From Uloborus plumipes (Eukaryota > Arthropoda > Arachnida > Araneae > Uloboridae): a DNA stretch of 64,000 nt. The DNA is taken from assembly GCA_038373865.1 (NCBI GenBank), contig JAXGGA010001604.1, positions 62,001 through 126,000 of the forward strand, read 5' to 3'. A model generated the notes under the pieces. It was not told where the DNA came from. It did no database searches and worked only from the letters and a program-made list of their open reading frames with translations. The position numbers and the translations under genes are program-made. Shown one piece after another: positions 32,106 to 42,994 of this stretch (within the stretch, counting starts at the first letter, position 1; each line of letters starts with the position of its first letter).

Positions 32106-33796
32106 TATATTGTACGAAGTTAAAATTTTCACTTTAACATCCTAAATATAATTTTAATTTTAAGGAAATTATCAATGTATTCCAAATAGCGGTTAAATTC
32201 TTCGATATCATTTTTTACTCCTAATGAATGTACAATATGCATTTGTAAGTATGGGTATCCTTACTAGAATGGGTTTCAAGATTGCCTTTTTGTCACTACA
32301 AGAAATAATGTTATGCTCATCATTTGACAGATTACTATCTTAAAAGGTCGAAAGGAAATTTTTCTCTTTCTGTGTGTGTGTGTGTGGGGGGGGGGGGATG
32401 ATCTTCGAAATAATTTTAAAGAAATCTCTTTTAACTCAGCTATACCCGCCTCGTTATTTTCAATTTTATTTTTTAACTTGCTCTTCCCAGATCCAAAACT
32501 ACTAAAAAAAAAAAAAAAACTGGAGAGTTTTTAAATACTAGTTTAAATATGCAAGTAACCTGAAAAGGAAGACAGTCAATTACTAATCGCGATTTGAAGT
32601 TTTATTGCTGGACATGGAAAAGGCGGTACCTAAACTCAAATTACGCTCTAAATAATTACGTGTTTCATTTCCAAATAAAAATATCACGAAGACGTTTTTT
32701 TCCCAGATAATTTCGAATAGCAATAATCAAAGCTCATATTTTTCTATTTTTAATGTTGATACTTGAAACAAATGGTAATGCATTTCTGATTCAGCATTTT
32801 CCTTTTATTCTAGATAAATATCGACTGTTAGTAGTTGAATTAAAAGAAAAAAAAGTCAGCACCCAGTCTCTGCCGTTCATTTGAACTTTGAACCGGCTTC
32901 AAGAAAAGGAGGAGGTTTTGATTACTAGAAGAAGTCTTGACCGAATTCGAAAATTCTTTTTTTATTTAAAAGGGCATATCTCACAGGTTGTCCCATGTCA
33001 TCAGGTCTGGGTCTGATGGAGAGATCTTGGAGATGTAGAGGGAATAATTCAAGTTTTATGAGCACACTTGCAGCGAATTGTTGTTTCTTTGCTTATATCG
33101 TGTCACATACTGAACCGATTTTGACGATTCTTTTTTTAATAGATAAGGGGGTGATCCAACTTAGGTCCCATATCTTTGATTGCCCATATTTTTTCTTTGA
33201 AAAAAAAAGAGATGATTACAAACGAGTAAATGTCAAGTAATTTTTCCGATTAAATGATTAAATATGAAACCCCATTCTTAAAATAAGTGGTTGCCATAAA
33301 ACAATAATATTAATAGCAAGGAACATTTTGAATAAAGGCTTTTCCTGAAACACGAAATTCATTAATTATCATTGCCCCATAGTGGTCTTTATATCTTCAT
33401 CTATAAAGGGGCCAAGTAAAGAGACATACGATACGACTTTTATCAACGACTCCTAAACACTAAATGCCTACTGCATTTGCTTCGCTACGGGAGACATTGG
33501 TTCCACTTTGAGAGATACCTTGCGGCAATCCGATGATGCCTTTGTTATGGTGATAAAACCGAACAATATTCTTATTTCATTTTTTGATTGCCTAATTTTT
33601 GAATTTAAATCTAGAAATCCACCAATCGTTAATTTCTCTTGTTTCGAAGAACTCCAATAGATGGCAGTGCGTCGTGAACCAAGGGAGAAATTTTGCTCTG
33701 TGCTAAAAACCAGAAAGCAGCAGGTATTTAATTAAATTAGCACACAAATGAATTTCAGAGAGAAACAAGGATTAGTTTATAGGGACAATATATTAA
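32106..33796. other. No recognisable gene
   Basis: It contains a GT/G-run (32372-32397) and poly-A tracts. 33105-33150 (CTGAACCGATTTTGACGATT) is a motif shared with Helitron-like 5' regions but without ends. The open frame at 32995-33240 overlaps it. Confidence 0.4.
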
Positions 33797-34345
33797 TGAA
33801 GTAAAATCTCATTACAGCGAATCCTAATACAACGAAATATCCATTTTAGCGAATAAATGCTCATGCCCGTTTCAATTGCCATTACATTACTTGAATTCCA
33901 TTAGGGCGAAAGTCCCGTTACAAAAAAAAAAAAAAAAAAGAAAAAGAAAAAAATCCGTTCCCTTGAAACTCGTAGTAACGGGATTTCACTGTATTTCTTT
34001 CGTAATTCCTAAAATTACCAAGGATTACCAATTCTGTTACAACGATTAATAATACAATGAAGCATCCGTTTTAGCGAAATAAATGTTTAGGCCTGTTTTA
34101 ATTGCCATTACGTTACTTGAATTCCATTATAATGGACAACATTTGTGCTCTCTTGAAGTTCGTGGTGACTAGACCTCCCTGTATTTCTATCTAAATTCCT
34201 AAAATTGACATGGTGGAGTCCTGTTACACCAAGTAACATTACAACGAGATATCCGTTTCAGCGAACTAAAAGCTCAGGCACGTTTTAATTTTCATTAAAT
34301 TGCTTTAATTCCATTACAACGAAATTTTCACTGTAACGAAAAAAA
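33797..34345. repeat. Three diverged tandem units of about 180 bp
   Basis: Each unit has AATACAACGAAATATCC-like, TTTTAGCGAA, a TGCCATTAC or related stretch, and TTGAATTCCATTA motifs, starting near 33815, 34035 and 34225. A poly-A insertion splits the first. Non-coding. Confidence 0.6.
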
Positions 34346-34367
34346 CTTCTGTTTGGATTTGACAGTA

Positions 34368-34746
34368 CACTGTAAAAAATGAATGTTGTTTTTACAGTAT
34401 AATACAGCTGATTTAATAGTAATGGACTGCAAAAATTGATTAGTTTGCAGTAATAAACTGAAATATTGCTAATTTTACAGCAATAAAATGTAAAATTGAT
34501 AATTTGACTGTTTATTACTGAGCATTTTACAGTTTTAAATTTGAACCTCTGCTACCAGTATTATACTCTTATTTTTACAGTATAATACAGCTAAATTTTA
34601 CGGCAATAAACTGTGAAATTGCTAACTTTACGGTAAGAAACTGTAAAATTGTAGTTTTAGTTTATTATTGTGTAATCTAAAGTTTTAAATTGGAACCTCG
34701 GCTGCCAGTATTATACTATAAAAAAAAACTGTTTTTTTTTGCAGTG
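34368..34746. mobile_element. CACTG-ended MITE, copy 3
   Basis: CACTGTAAAAAATGAATG start, TTTTTTTGCAGTG end, TA on both sides (34366-34367 and 34747-34748). The interior looks like two fused half-elements, since the GCCAGTATTATACT end block occurs twice. Confidence 0.8.
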
Positions 34747-34748
34747 TA

Positions 34749-35272
34749 TAACTTTCGCTAGCAAGCATGAAGGTATAGAATACTTTTACTCGATCGCAAA
34801 GTTTAAATAAACATTGAAAGATATAATCAGCATTTCATTCCTGCTGCTAAAGGACTGATTTAGCTTACCGAATCTGAAAGTTAAGATCATCTTCAATTTA
34901 TAACCCATGAAAATGGAGCTTAATGATTCCCTAATGAGTTTCCAGGGAGATTAAGGGCGCCGATGATGGGTTACATTAAGTCAAAACGCTTGTCAACTGA
35001 GACGTGTCGAAATGCGTAATTTTGTTTCGAGATTAAACTCCGATATGATATTATTAATCTCTCAAAAATCCCTCACATAAAGCGAGATTAAACTTTGATA
35101 TGATATTATTAATCACTTGAAATTAACACTAACACTAAGAGAGTGTTGGATCAATGTATAAGAAGAGCTGCTGATGCTAATGATGAGGTAATTAAGTAAT
35201 TGACATAATATTTACTTACTATGCACTTGATGTGGTGGACTTTTATCAGTAAATACTTCTATACTGCAAAAA
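34749..35272. other. No recognisable feature
   Basis: AT-rich. A local duplication of GATATGATATTATTAATC lies at 35041-35058 and 35097-35114. Confidence 0.45.
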
Positions 35273-36024
35273 ATGAACTGCTGTTTTTACAGTGTAATAC
35301 TGGCAGCCGAGGTTCCAGTTTAAAACTGTAAAATGTACAGTAATAAACTGTAAAACTAGCAGTTTTGCATTTTCTTACTGCAAAGTTAGTAATTTTACAG
35401 TATATTACATATATGTGATTCTGCAGTCAATTGGCAGAAATCAGCCAATTTGATTGGCAAAACATAGTTCTGTCTTTCTACCGATCTGCCTTAAAAAAAT
35501 TCCCAACCGCTATAAAATTTTCATTCCATTTAAAATTTCTACGATATCTAGACAAAGATAATGGGAGGTGACGGCGATCTATCCAATTTTTTTTTAAGGG
35601 GACATTTTTCGATTGCTTGGTCTTGGCTGGAAATTTCCATTTGAAAAAATAAAATAAAATAAAACAGAGTTAGAGAAACCAAAATGATAAAAAAAAAATA
35701 TAATACATTTTTTACTAAATACATTTAATGGCACTTTTGCCCTTCAAACCAACCAGTCACAACATATCAAATATTTTCAGCCAAATTGTTTTGAAAGTAA
35801 TCACATGTATGATATTGCCGTATAATTAAGCTGTATTATACTGTAAAAACAACAGTATAATACTGACAACAGAAGTTCCAGTTTAAAACTGTAAAATGCA
35901 ATGTAATAAAGTTTAAAATTAGCAATTTTACAGTTTATTACTGCAAAATTAGCACTTTTCACAATTTATCACTATAAAATTAGCTGTATTATACTGTAAA
36001 AACAACATTCATTTTTTTACAGTG
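35273..36024. mobile_element. CACTG-ended MITE, copy 4, with an insertion
   Basis: CTGCAAAAAATGAACTG at the left (first bases lost after TA) and TTTTTTTACAGTG at the right before TA. A separate element occupies 35408-35811. Confidence 0.7.
35408..35811. mobile_element. Small element with CATATATGTGATT ends inside MITE copy 4
   Basis: CATATATGTGATT at 35408-35420 is inverted (one mismatch) at 35799-35811, and MITE sequence resumes on both sides. About 404 bp, non-coding, with no clear target duplication. Confidence 0.45.
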
Positions 36025-36714
36025 TAACTGGTTAGTATTACAGAAAAAAATGTATAAGAAGTCACTCTTAGAGAGCTTTAAACCGACTGATTGCAGTTGT
36101 AGCCGATTGCAGTTTTTTTAATGTCAAAGCTGTTAGTATTAGTCCCAGCGTGCCTTTTATGCTGGGCAAAACATGGCGGAAATTCCCTGCTATACCCAGA
36201 AATTGTGAATTCTTATTCTAACAGATTAAAAACTAATTAAATGCTTTTTGGTTTAACTGCCTATATTTAATGTGTTTTATTTTCCACCACCCCTTTCTAA
36301 TACCAAACTGGATTCCAATTTCAAATAAACTGAACATTTTGTGTGAATGCCTTTTAGGAAAATAATTCAAAAGAATTTTTCTTCAATATTTTAAAGAGAT
36401 CTTGTGTTTAAACTAGTTTAACAAATCGACATTCAAATATATTGCTGGTTTGAAAAATACAATTATTTTTCTTGTTTTTATTCTTCATAAAAAGTTGAAT
36501 TTGTTAAATTTCCGTATGGAGCATTTGGTAAACTGGCAGATTTGTTAAACTTGCAACATTTTTGATCATTATTGCATTTAAGTTCAGAAAACGAAGAAAT
36601 ATTGTGCGCAATATATATTCATGCATACGCATATTATAGTATACGTACGTATATTATAGCTCTATATAAAGCAGTAAGTAACCGCCCCTAAGCCAGGACT
36701 AAGGCAGAAATAAG
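36025..36714. other. No recognisable gene
   Basis: AT-rich. Nothing supported. Confidence 0.5.
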
Positions 36715-36734
36715 CAATACACCACCAACTCGTT

Positions 36735-36791
36735 ATTCCATCCATGGACTATTTTCGTGCATTTTACCACTCGTCAGCATGCAATAGGAAT
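36735..36791 (-). ncRNA. Decayed hammerhead-ribozyme-like motif, left arm
   Basis: The minus strand reads CTGACGA, GTG...GCAC, GAAAA and AGTCCATGG. Compared with the right arm it has lost helix III pairing and one helix II pair. Outer helix I (ATTCC with GGAAT) is kept. Confidence 0.55.
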
Positions 36792-36879
36792 TGAACGAGC
36801 TGGAGGCAGAAATCCTCTTATAGAGCAAAGAGAGCCAAAAAAAAACTGGTAGCTAATGTGAATAAGCTTTTACTCGAGC

Positions 36880-37438
36880 CAGTGGCGTACCTATGGGGGG
36901 TGTTTTGGGGACAAACCCCCCCCCCCCCCCCGAAACGTTGGTCCAAAAATGCAAAAATGAGATGAAAAAATATATAACTCCTAGAATGAAAAAGTACGAT
37001 TCTCCAGCGAATATCATTGTGTTACAGACTTCATTGCCATCCCCCTCCCTTTCCCAGAACCATTAAGGATTGTCTTTTTTAGGAAATAAATGTCAAAATT
37101 TTCCGGAGGTAGTCCTCCAAACCTCCCATTATGATCGAAATTCGTCTGAAATTGCGTTTTTGGAACTGAAATTTCGGAAAAAATCGCTGGGAAGAATTTC
37201 TGTATCCTATCATTTTCTTTCACATTATTAAAAATGCCGACAATCGTGTTTTACTGACTGAGGAAGAGATTGAACATCACCAAGATAGTCTAGAATGGAG
37301 TTTTTAGAGGTGCAATTCATGAAAATTTCAGGGGGCGAACCCCCGGACCCCCCTTTAATTTTTCTACAGTAATATTTCTTTACTCTTTAAAAAGCTGTCT
37401 GGTTTATCGAACTTCGGAAGTACGTATTTTCAAGTGCG

Positions 37439-37525
<87 letters not shown>

Positions 37526-37633
37526 CATACATGCAAAGTGTGGGTAAAAAGGGGTTGCCCCCCCCGCCCGTTTTTTAAACGTGACGACTTAGAATATAAC
37601 CCCCCCTGAAACCAACGAGTAGTTACGCCACTG
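36880..37633. mobile_element. hAT-type non-autonomous element with CAGTGGCGTA ends
   Basis: It starts CAGTGGCGTACCTA and ends TAGTTACGCCACTG. A perfect 8-bp duplication, ACTCGAGC, flanks it at 36872-36879 and 37634-37641, the size made by hAT transposases. The interior has poly-C runs, a GGGGGCGAACCCCCGG stretch and a long TA microsatellite. No transposase. Confidence 0.82.
37440..37520. repeat. (TA)n microsatellite, about 40 units
   Basis: Pure TA repeat inside the hAT element. Confidence 0.95.
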
Positions 37634-37772
37634 ACTCGAGCCTTGCCTCAAAAGGTTCGAGTTGTAGCGTACCAAGTGCGGTCGCTCGCTGGTAATCTAA
37701 TTTTCACATTAGCTACCAGATTTTGTTGGCTCTCTTTGCTCTATAAGAGGATTTCTTCCTCCAGCTCGTTTA

Positions 37773-37832
37773 ATTCCGGTTCCATGCTGATGAGTGCATA
37801 ATAAGCACGAAACTGCTGTCCATGGATGGAAT
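37773..37832 (+). ncRNA. Hammerhead ribozyme motif, canonical type I
   Basis: The core is complete: CTGATGA (37787-37793), helix II GTGC/GCAC (37794-37797, 37805-37808) with loop ATAATAA, then GAAAC (37809-37813). A minimal helix III pairs AC with GT around loop TGCT, leading to a GTC cleavage site with C37820. Helix I pairs CCATG (37782-37786) with CATGG (37821-37825), followed by an internal loop and a second pairing of ATTCC with GGAAT (37773-37777, 37828-37832). The internal loop and loop II could make the tertiary contact that natural hammerheads use. All required core bases are present. Confidence 0.8.
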
Positions 37833-37853
37833 AAATGAGTTTGTGGTGTATTG

Positions 37854-38377
37854 ATTAATAAGTTCTAAAGTCTAATAAAAAAAGTTTTTACCTCGGCTCA
37901 TAGAAACAAATCCAAAAGTCTTTTTAAAAAGCCCCATTTGACCTAATATACTTGCCAGAGCCAATGATTTTATTGTTTGAAGCATTTTTCAAATGCAATT
38001 TTTTTTAGCACCGGGAATCATGTTGTCAATTTTCCCTTTCATCTTTTCTGTCCTCACATATCTGTCATTGAAGTGAAAGTTTAAACTTTAAGCTCCTTAC
38101 CCACCAGATAAAGGTCTTCGTGATTTTATCTCTTTTCAAAGTTTTAAATTTAGCCTAAAAGAAGGAAACATGACGACAATGAAGTGAAAAAAGAAATGCA
38201 ACAAGTTAGCACTCTACGAAGCAAGTGCACTCATCTTCAAAAAATGTTTTTAAATTTGAAACATACGAAAGATAATTTTTCTTTCTTCAATCTCCGAGAT
38301 TGGTGTAGGAAAAACTACAGTGAAAAAGAAAACTTCTTTAGTTGGATTTATTACTCAGCTGATTATCTACATAGTCA
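37854..38377. other. No recognisable gene
   Basis: AT-rich. An 80-codon frame (38184-38426) runs into the next MITE and is not supported. Confidence 0.45.
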
Positions 38378-38757
38378 CACTGTAAAAAATAGATGTTTTT
38401 TCAGTATAATACAGCTAATTTTATAGTAACAAACTGTAAAAACTACTACTTTTACAGTAACAAACTAAAAATGCTAATTTAACACTAATAAACTGCAAAA
38501 TTGCTGCTTTACGGTAATAAACTGTACAATTGCTAATTTTACTGTTTATTACTGTGCATTATACAGTTTTAAACTCGAACATGTGCGGCCGGTATTTTAC
38601 TGCTGTTTTTACACTTGTTGTTTTAATACTGGCTAAATGCTAAATTTTACGGTAATAAACTGTGAAATTTCTAACTTTACGGTAAGAAATTGTGAAATTG
38701 CTAGTTTTACAGTTTATTTCTGTGCATTTTATATTTGGACAATTTAGGATAATTACT
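38378..38757. mobile_element. CACTG-ended MITE, copy 5a (right end lost)
   Basis: CACTGTAAAAAATAGATG start, several AAACTGTAAAATTGCTAA units. It ends without the usual inverse terminal repeat. Confidence 0.65.
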
Positions 38758-38769
38758 TTGGCATCTGTA

Positions 38770-39138
38770 CACTGTAAGAAATAGTTATTGTTTTTATAGT
38801 ATAATACCGCAAATTTTATAGTAATAGAGTGTAGAAATTGATAATTTTACACTAATAAACTGTAAAATTGCTCCTTTACAGTAATAAACTGTGCATAGTA
38901 CAGTTTTAAACTGGAACCTGTGCTGGCAGTAATATACTGTTATTTTTACAGTATAATACGGTTAATTTTGTGGTAATAAACTGTAAAATTGTTTTAATAA
39001 ACTAAAATTGCTGTTTTACAGTAATAAACTGTAAAATTGCTGATTTTACTGTTCATTACCGTGCATTTTACAGTTTTAAACTGGAACCTCTGCTGCCAGT
39101 ATTATACTGTAAAAAACAACAGTTCCTTTTTTGCAGTG
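38770..39138. mobile_element. CACTG-ended MITE, copy 5b
   Basis: CACTGTAAGAAATAGTTATTG after TA, ends CCTTTTTTGCAGTG. The right flank has drifted to CG. It has two end-like GCTGGCAGTAATATACTG blocks, so it may be a fused dimer. Confidence 0.75.
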
Positions 39139-39319
39139 CGCCGTTCTAATAAAACAGTTATATGCCATAGTAATTTTAAAGGCCCTAAATCCAAGTTCTG
39201 CCGCAATTCATGTTAAGATTTTTGGTATGTGCTCAAAGACATAGTTGTCAAAGAAATTTAAAATGTTGTTCCAGCAGGGTTCTGTTTATGAGCTAAAAGA
39301 CTTCAAAAATATAATAGTA

Positions 39320-41005
39320 CTAGCGGTACCCGCACGGCTTTGCCCGTGGTATAAAATTAAAAGTTCATTTGTAAAATAATTGATATAGCAGAAAAAATGC
39401 TCTATTTTAGTTTTATTCAACTATAATTCCTTCAAAGTGATATAAAGATCTGATATGGACCCCACACTACTTAATTTTACGTGTAAATTTCTTAGTAGAT
39501 GCCTTAAGTGCTAAAATAGTGCTTGGAGTGAGCAAGATAACAATTCAAACATTTGTATCCCTAGTTTGCTACGAAACAATGGAAAAAAAATGTTTTACAA
39601 TGATTTATCTCCTAAATATCATCGATTTTAACATCATTCAGTGGATTTTTCGCAAAATATCGCCAACAGCGCCAAATTGAACCTAAATAAAAAAAAAAAT
39701 TTTTTTTTCGCCAATTGGCGTCAAATACTTGGCGATCAAAAACTTGGCGATATATCGCCAAGTGGTCGCGCCAATTCATATCACCTTGCATTGAAAACAC
39801 TGATTTACCCGACAAATGGGGTAAAACACCCCCTTGGAACATTCGAATGCAACCCCAAGGGAGATGGACAAAAATAAGCCAAATGAGAAAATAAGAACAG
39901 TTTTGTTGATAACAGGAACCAACAGAAATCTTACCAAAGTTTAAGAGAAGAAGAAAGTTTTCTTTCCTAGCTTAAAAAACAAAACAATACATTTTCCGAA
40001 ATGAAACACTTTAAAAAAACGATGCAATATCGCAATTGATACGATATTTCGTTAATCTGTGCTTTAGGTACCCTTTTCTCGCTAAATGAACGATAGGCGC
40101 GCCAAGCGTGGTAACCCTAGCTATTTGGCGTAGTTGACTTTTTGAAAACGCGCCAAGCAGGGTCCCAAAGCATCTTCACCGCTTCACCGGGAAAAAGACA
40201 GGGTTGCCAGAGAATTGGAACAAAAAAAAACTACGCCTCCTCTAAAAAAATATTACAAAATACTACTGTTTCCAAACGTTGCCAAAATCAATGTTGCTAA
40301 AATGCGAAATCTATGAAAATGAAGAAAAAAAAAATCCGCCAAATCTTTTAATTAAGTCATTAGTGTATTGGAAACAGGGTTGCCAGAAACATACTACGCT
40401 CCTTATTTGGGCCGAAAAAATACTACCGTAGAATCAAAAATACTACGTCTGGCCGTAGCCTACGAAGATAGACGCTGGCAACCCTGGAAAAAGAAAGAAA
40501 CAAAAATAAGTATGAACACGTAACCATAGTAACAACATGAAAAATTGATTTCCGTTGATAAAATAATTCATTTTATCTCTCTTTTCAAACAAATTTTATT
40601 CTAAAGTTCAACCATTTTAGAATCGTTTGGCTTGGTTTACTGAAGGTAAGCCTTGAATTGCGGGATTCTAAAAACAATTGTTACAGCTCTCCTGATGATC
40701 GTAGAAACTTCGAAAAAACTTCATTTTGTGCAGAAAATTCCAAGCTTTCGAATGACATAAGACTTGAAAATGTGTGTGAAATATTTCTTCCCTATTTTAT
40801 CGAATTTCCGCTAAGAATTCGAATAGAAAAAGAACGAAATGGAATGTTCGAAAAATCGCTTCGAGGTGCAAAACTACATGCTACAAACTAATTTTGTGCC
40901 AAGTGGCATGAAAATCGACCGAACGGTTTTGGCGCTACGCGCGTAACAGACAGACAGAAAGAAGGACAGACAGAACCACCTTCAGCTTTATTATTAGTAG
41001 AGAAG
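39320..41005 (-). mobile_element. Helitron-like element, family B copy 1 (full length)
   Basis: The minus-strand 5' end TCTCTACTAATAATAAAG lies near 41003 and the 3' end is CTAG at 39320-39323 followed by host T, with a hairpin (CACGGGCAAAGCCGTG) just before. It lacks the Gypsy and PLE insertions carried by copy 2 at 7.7-14.5 kb, so it shows both empty sites (40510-40513 and about 40251). It has no Rep/helicase. Open frames at 39612-39877 and 40658-40891 are unrecognised. Confidence 0.65.
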
Positions 41006-41278
41006 AGATAGAGAAGATAGAGAAGAGATAGATATTTACGGAGGCTAAAAATTTATGTCTTCTTGTTTTCCTCAGCATATTTTTTCAGTGGAGATAGAGC
41101 TTTCCTTCTAATGACGGTTGTGTTGTCGCAACATAGCGCTAACTATGTTGTGATATAGCACTACAGCACAGCAGCCAGGACTGATGATAAAGTGAAGTGT
41201 GTACACTAAATTGAACGTTGAAGCCATTCTTAAAATCGCTGACAATCTAAACAATTCAACATTTGCTGCACTGCAAAA
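41006..41278. other. Spacer with purine-rich AGAGATAG repeats
   Basis: 41001-41032 is a short AGAGAAGATAG-type repeat at the Helitron 5' border. The rest is unremarkable. Confidence 0.45.
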
Positions 41279-41796
41279 AATGAACTGTTGTCTTTACAGT
41301 ATAAAACTGACAGCCGAAGTTTCAATATAAAACTGTAAAATGCACAGTAACAAACTGTTAAACTAGTAATTTTACAGTTCCTTAATGATTGATAATTATT
41401 TTTTTTTCAACTACAAGGCAAAAAAAAAAAAAAAAAACTAATGTTTTTTTCAGCATAATACTGTACCAATTAAAGACTAAAATGTGTTAGTAATAAACTA
41501 AAACTAGCCATTTTACAGTTTCTTAAAGTTAAGTTAGAAATTTTACAGTTTATTGCCGTAAAACTTAGCTGTATTATACAGCGAAAACAGCGGTATAATA
41601 CCTCTGAACAGGCCTGAACAGATACCTCTAAACAGGAACCTCTGGCAGCAGAGGTTCCAATTTAAAACTAAAAAGCACAGTAATAAACTAAAATTAGCAA
41701 TTTTACAGTTTATTACTGGAAAATTAGCAATTTTCAGTTAATTACTATGAAATTAGATGTATTATACTGAAGAAACAACATTCATTTTTTACAGTG
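41279..41796. mobile_element. CACTG-ended MITE, copy 6
   Basis: CACTGCAAAAAATGAACTG start, CATTTTTTACAGTG end, TG on both sides (41277-41278 and 41797-41798). From about 41398 (CAACTACAAGGCAAAAAA) it is nearly the same as copy 7. Confidence 0.78.
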
Positions 41797-41798
41797 TG

Positions 41799-42994
41799 TG
41801 TGGAAGCATGACCGATAATTTGCAGATGTGGCAGGGTTGTGGGAAGCTTATGCCCACAAACGAAGTTATTGACGAAGGAACAAGAACTGTTGTTTGGAGG
41901 AAGACTACAGTGTCTTTCCAGCCCCTAAGACCTGGCTGCCTATAATTTCTTCTTGTTCTCCCACTTTAAGAAAAGCTCCAAAAGGAAATCTTAAAGACGT
42001 CCCGGTCAAAGAGTTCCACAATGCTTTCTAGGCATTGAAGTTTGCGACTGCGCAATTATATTGATGCAAAAGGTTCATATTTGAAGAGTTTTAGTAGTTT
42101 GTACATATTGAATCTGTAAATATTTTTTTATGAAGCCATGCTTATTACTTTGATAAATCACCCTGCATGTAATAGAGGCTTTGAAAAGTTCTTTTTTAAA
42201 GTTTTTTCTTTTTTTTTATATGAGGCAGTATATATACCATGAAAAATGCAAATAATTCAGTATGTGAACGTGGAAGAATCTTAATATTTTAAAGAGCAGA
42301 TGAAACGGCATTTTATCTCATTAAAACTAGTAACTAAAAGAAACCTTTCAGTTTGAAAATTCTCAAAAGATAAATGAAAAAATAAAGTTTAAAAAAACGA
42401 ATTTTATAGCAAAGAATGGAAATGGTCACATAAATTTATATCAATCGTGAAATGCATTTACAGTAAACAGTAATAGGTAGGAATAGAATGATATAATTAA
42501 AGACTGAAGAAATTATTAAGATATGGAAACAGAAAAAAGTATTCTCATTAGAAACTGACCGTTTTGAAATGCTTAAACTTTTAATGATTCTTTTTTGACA
42601 GATTTTTTTTTTTGCCTTTTGTCTGAAAAATGGTGTGGCATTTGGATAATGAAGCGGTATTTCGTTTGTCTTAAATATTAGTGTCATTTTTTGAATCATA
42701 CTCTAGATTTATGCAAATATTTTGAATAATTAGGAGCTTTGCTTATCCGAAACGGTTCCTATTCTAATTAGTGTAAGTTAAAGAAGCTCTGAAGACTAAC
42801 CTGCATTTATACATGAATATTTATTACATACCGCTAACTTTTTTTGTTGTTCACTATTTTCTAAAGTTATAATAATTTTTTTTTTCTTTTAAATCGTTTG
42901 TTAAGCGCTCAATTCTTTGCATTTTGCTGATTTTCCATCAAATGATATGGTTGAGTTCAAATCAATATGAAGCGTTTATTCTTTCAGTTATGAT
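41799..42994. other. No recognisable gene
   Basis: Open frames at 41757-41945 and 42436-42699 are short and unrecognised. Sequence is AT-rich. Confidence 0.45.

Larger units (their letters stand above)
36715..37853. mobile_element. Fold-back element with hammerhead-bearing arms (PLE-like), split by a hAT element
   Basis: About 150-bp inverted arms lie at 36715-36866 and 37702-37853 (outermost CAATACACCACCAACTCG and its inverse). Both contain AGCTGGAGG, CCTCTTATAGAGCAAAGAGA and a hammerhead-ribozyme-like motif, canonical in the right arm and decayed in the left. AATAAG occurs just left (36709-36714) and 4 bases right (37857-37862) as a possible duplication. The middle is occupied by a hAT element. 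Inverted, ribozyme-bearing ends match the other PLE fold-backs in this window, but no PLE coding sequence is left, so the class is an inference. Confidence 0.55.

Noticed and set aside
41180..41200. CTGATGA match as another hammerhead core
   Set aside because: CTGATGATAAAG here is not followed by a helix II or a GAAA box.
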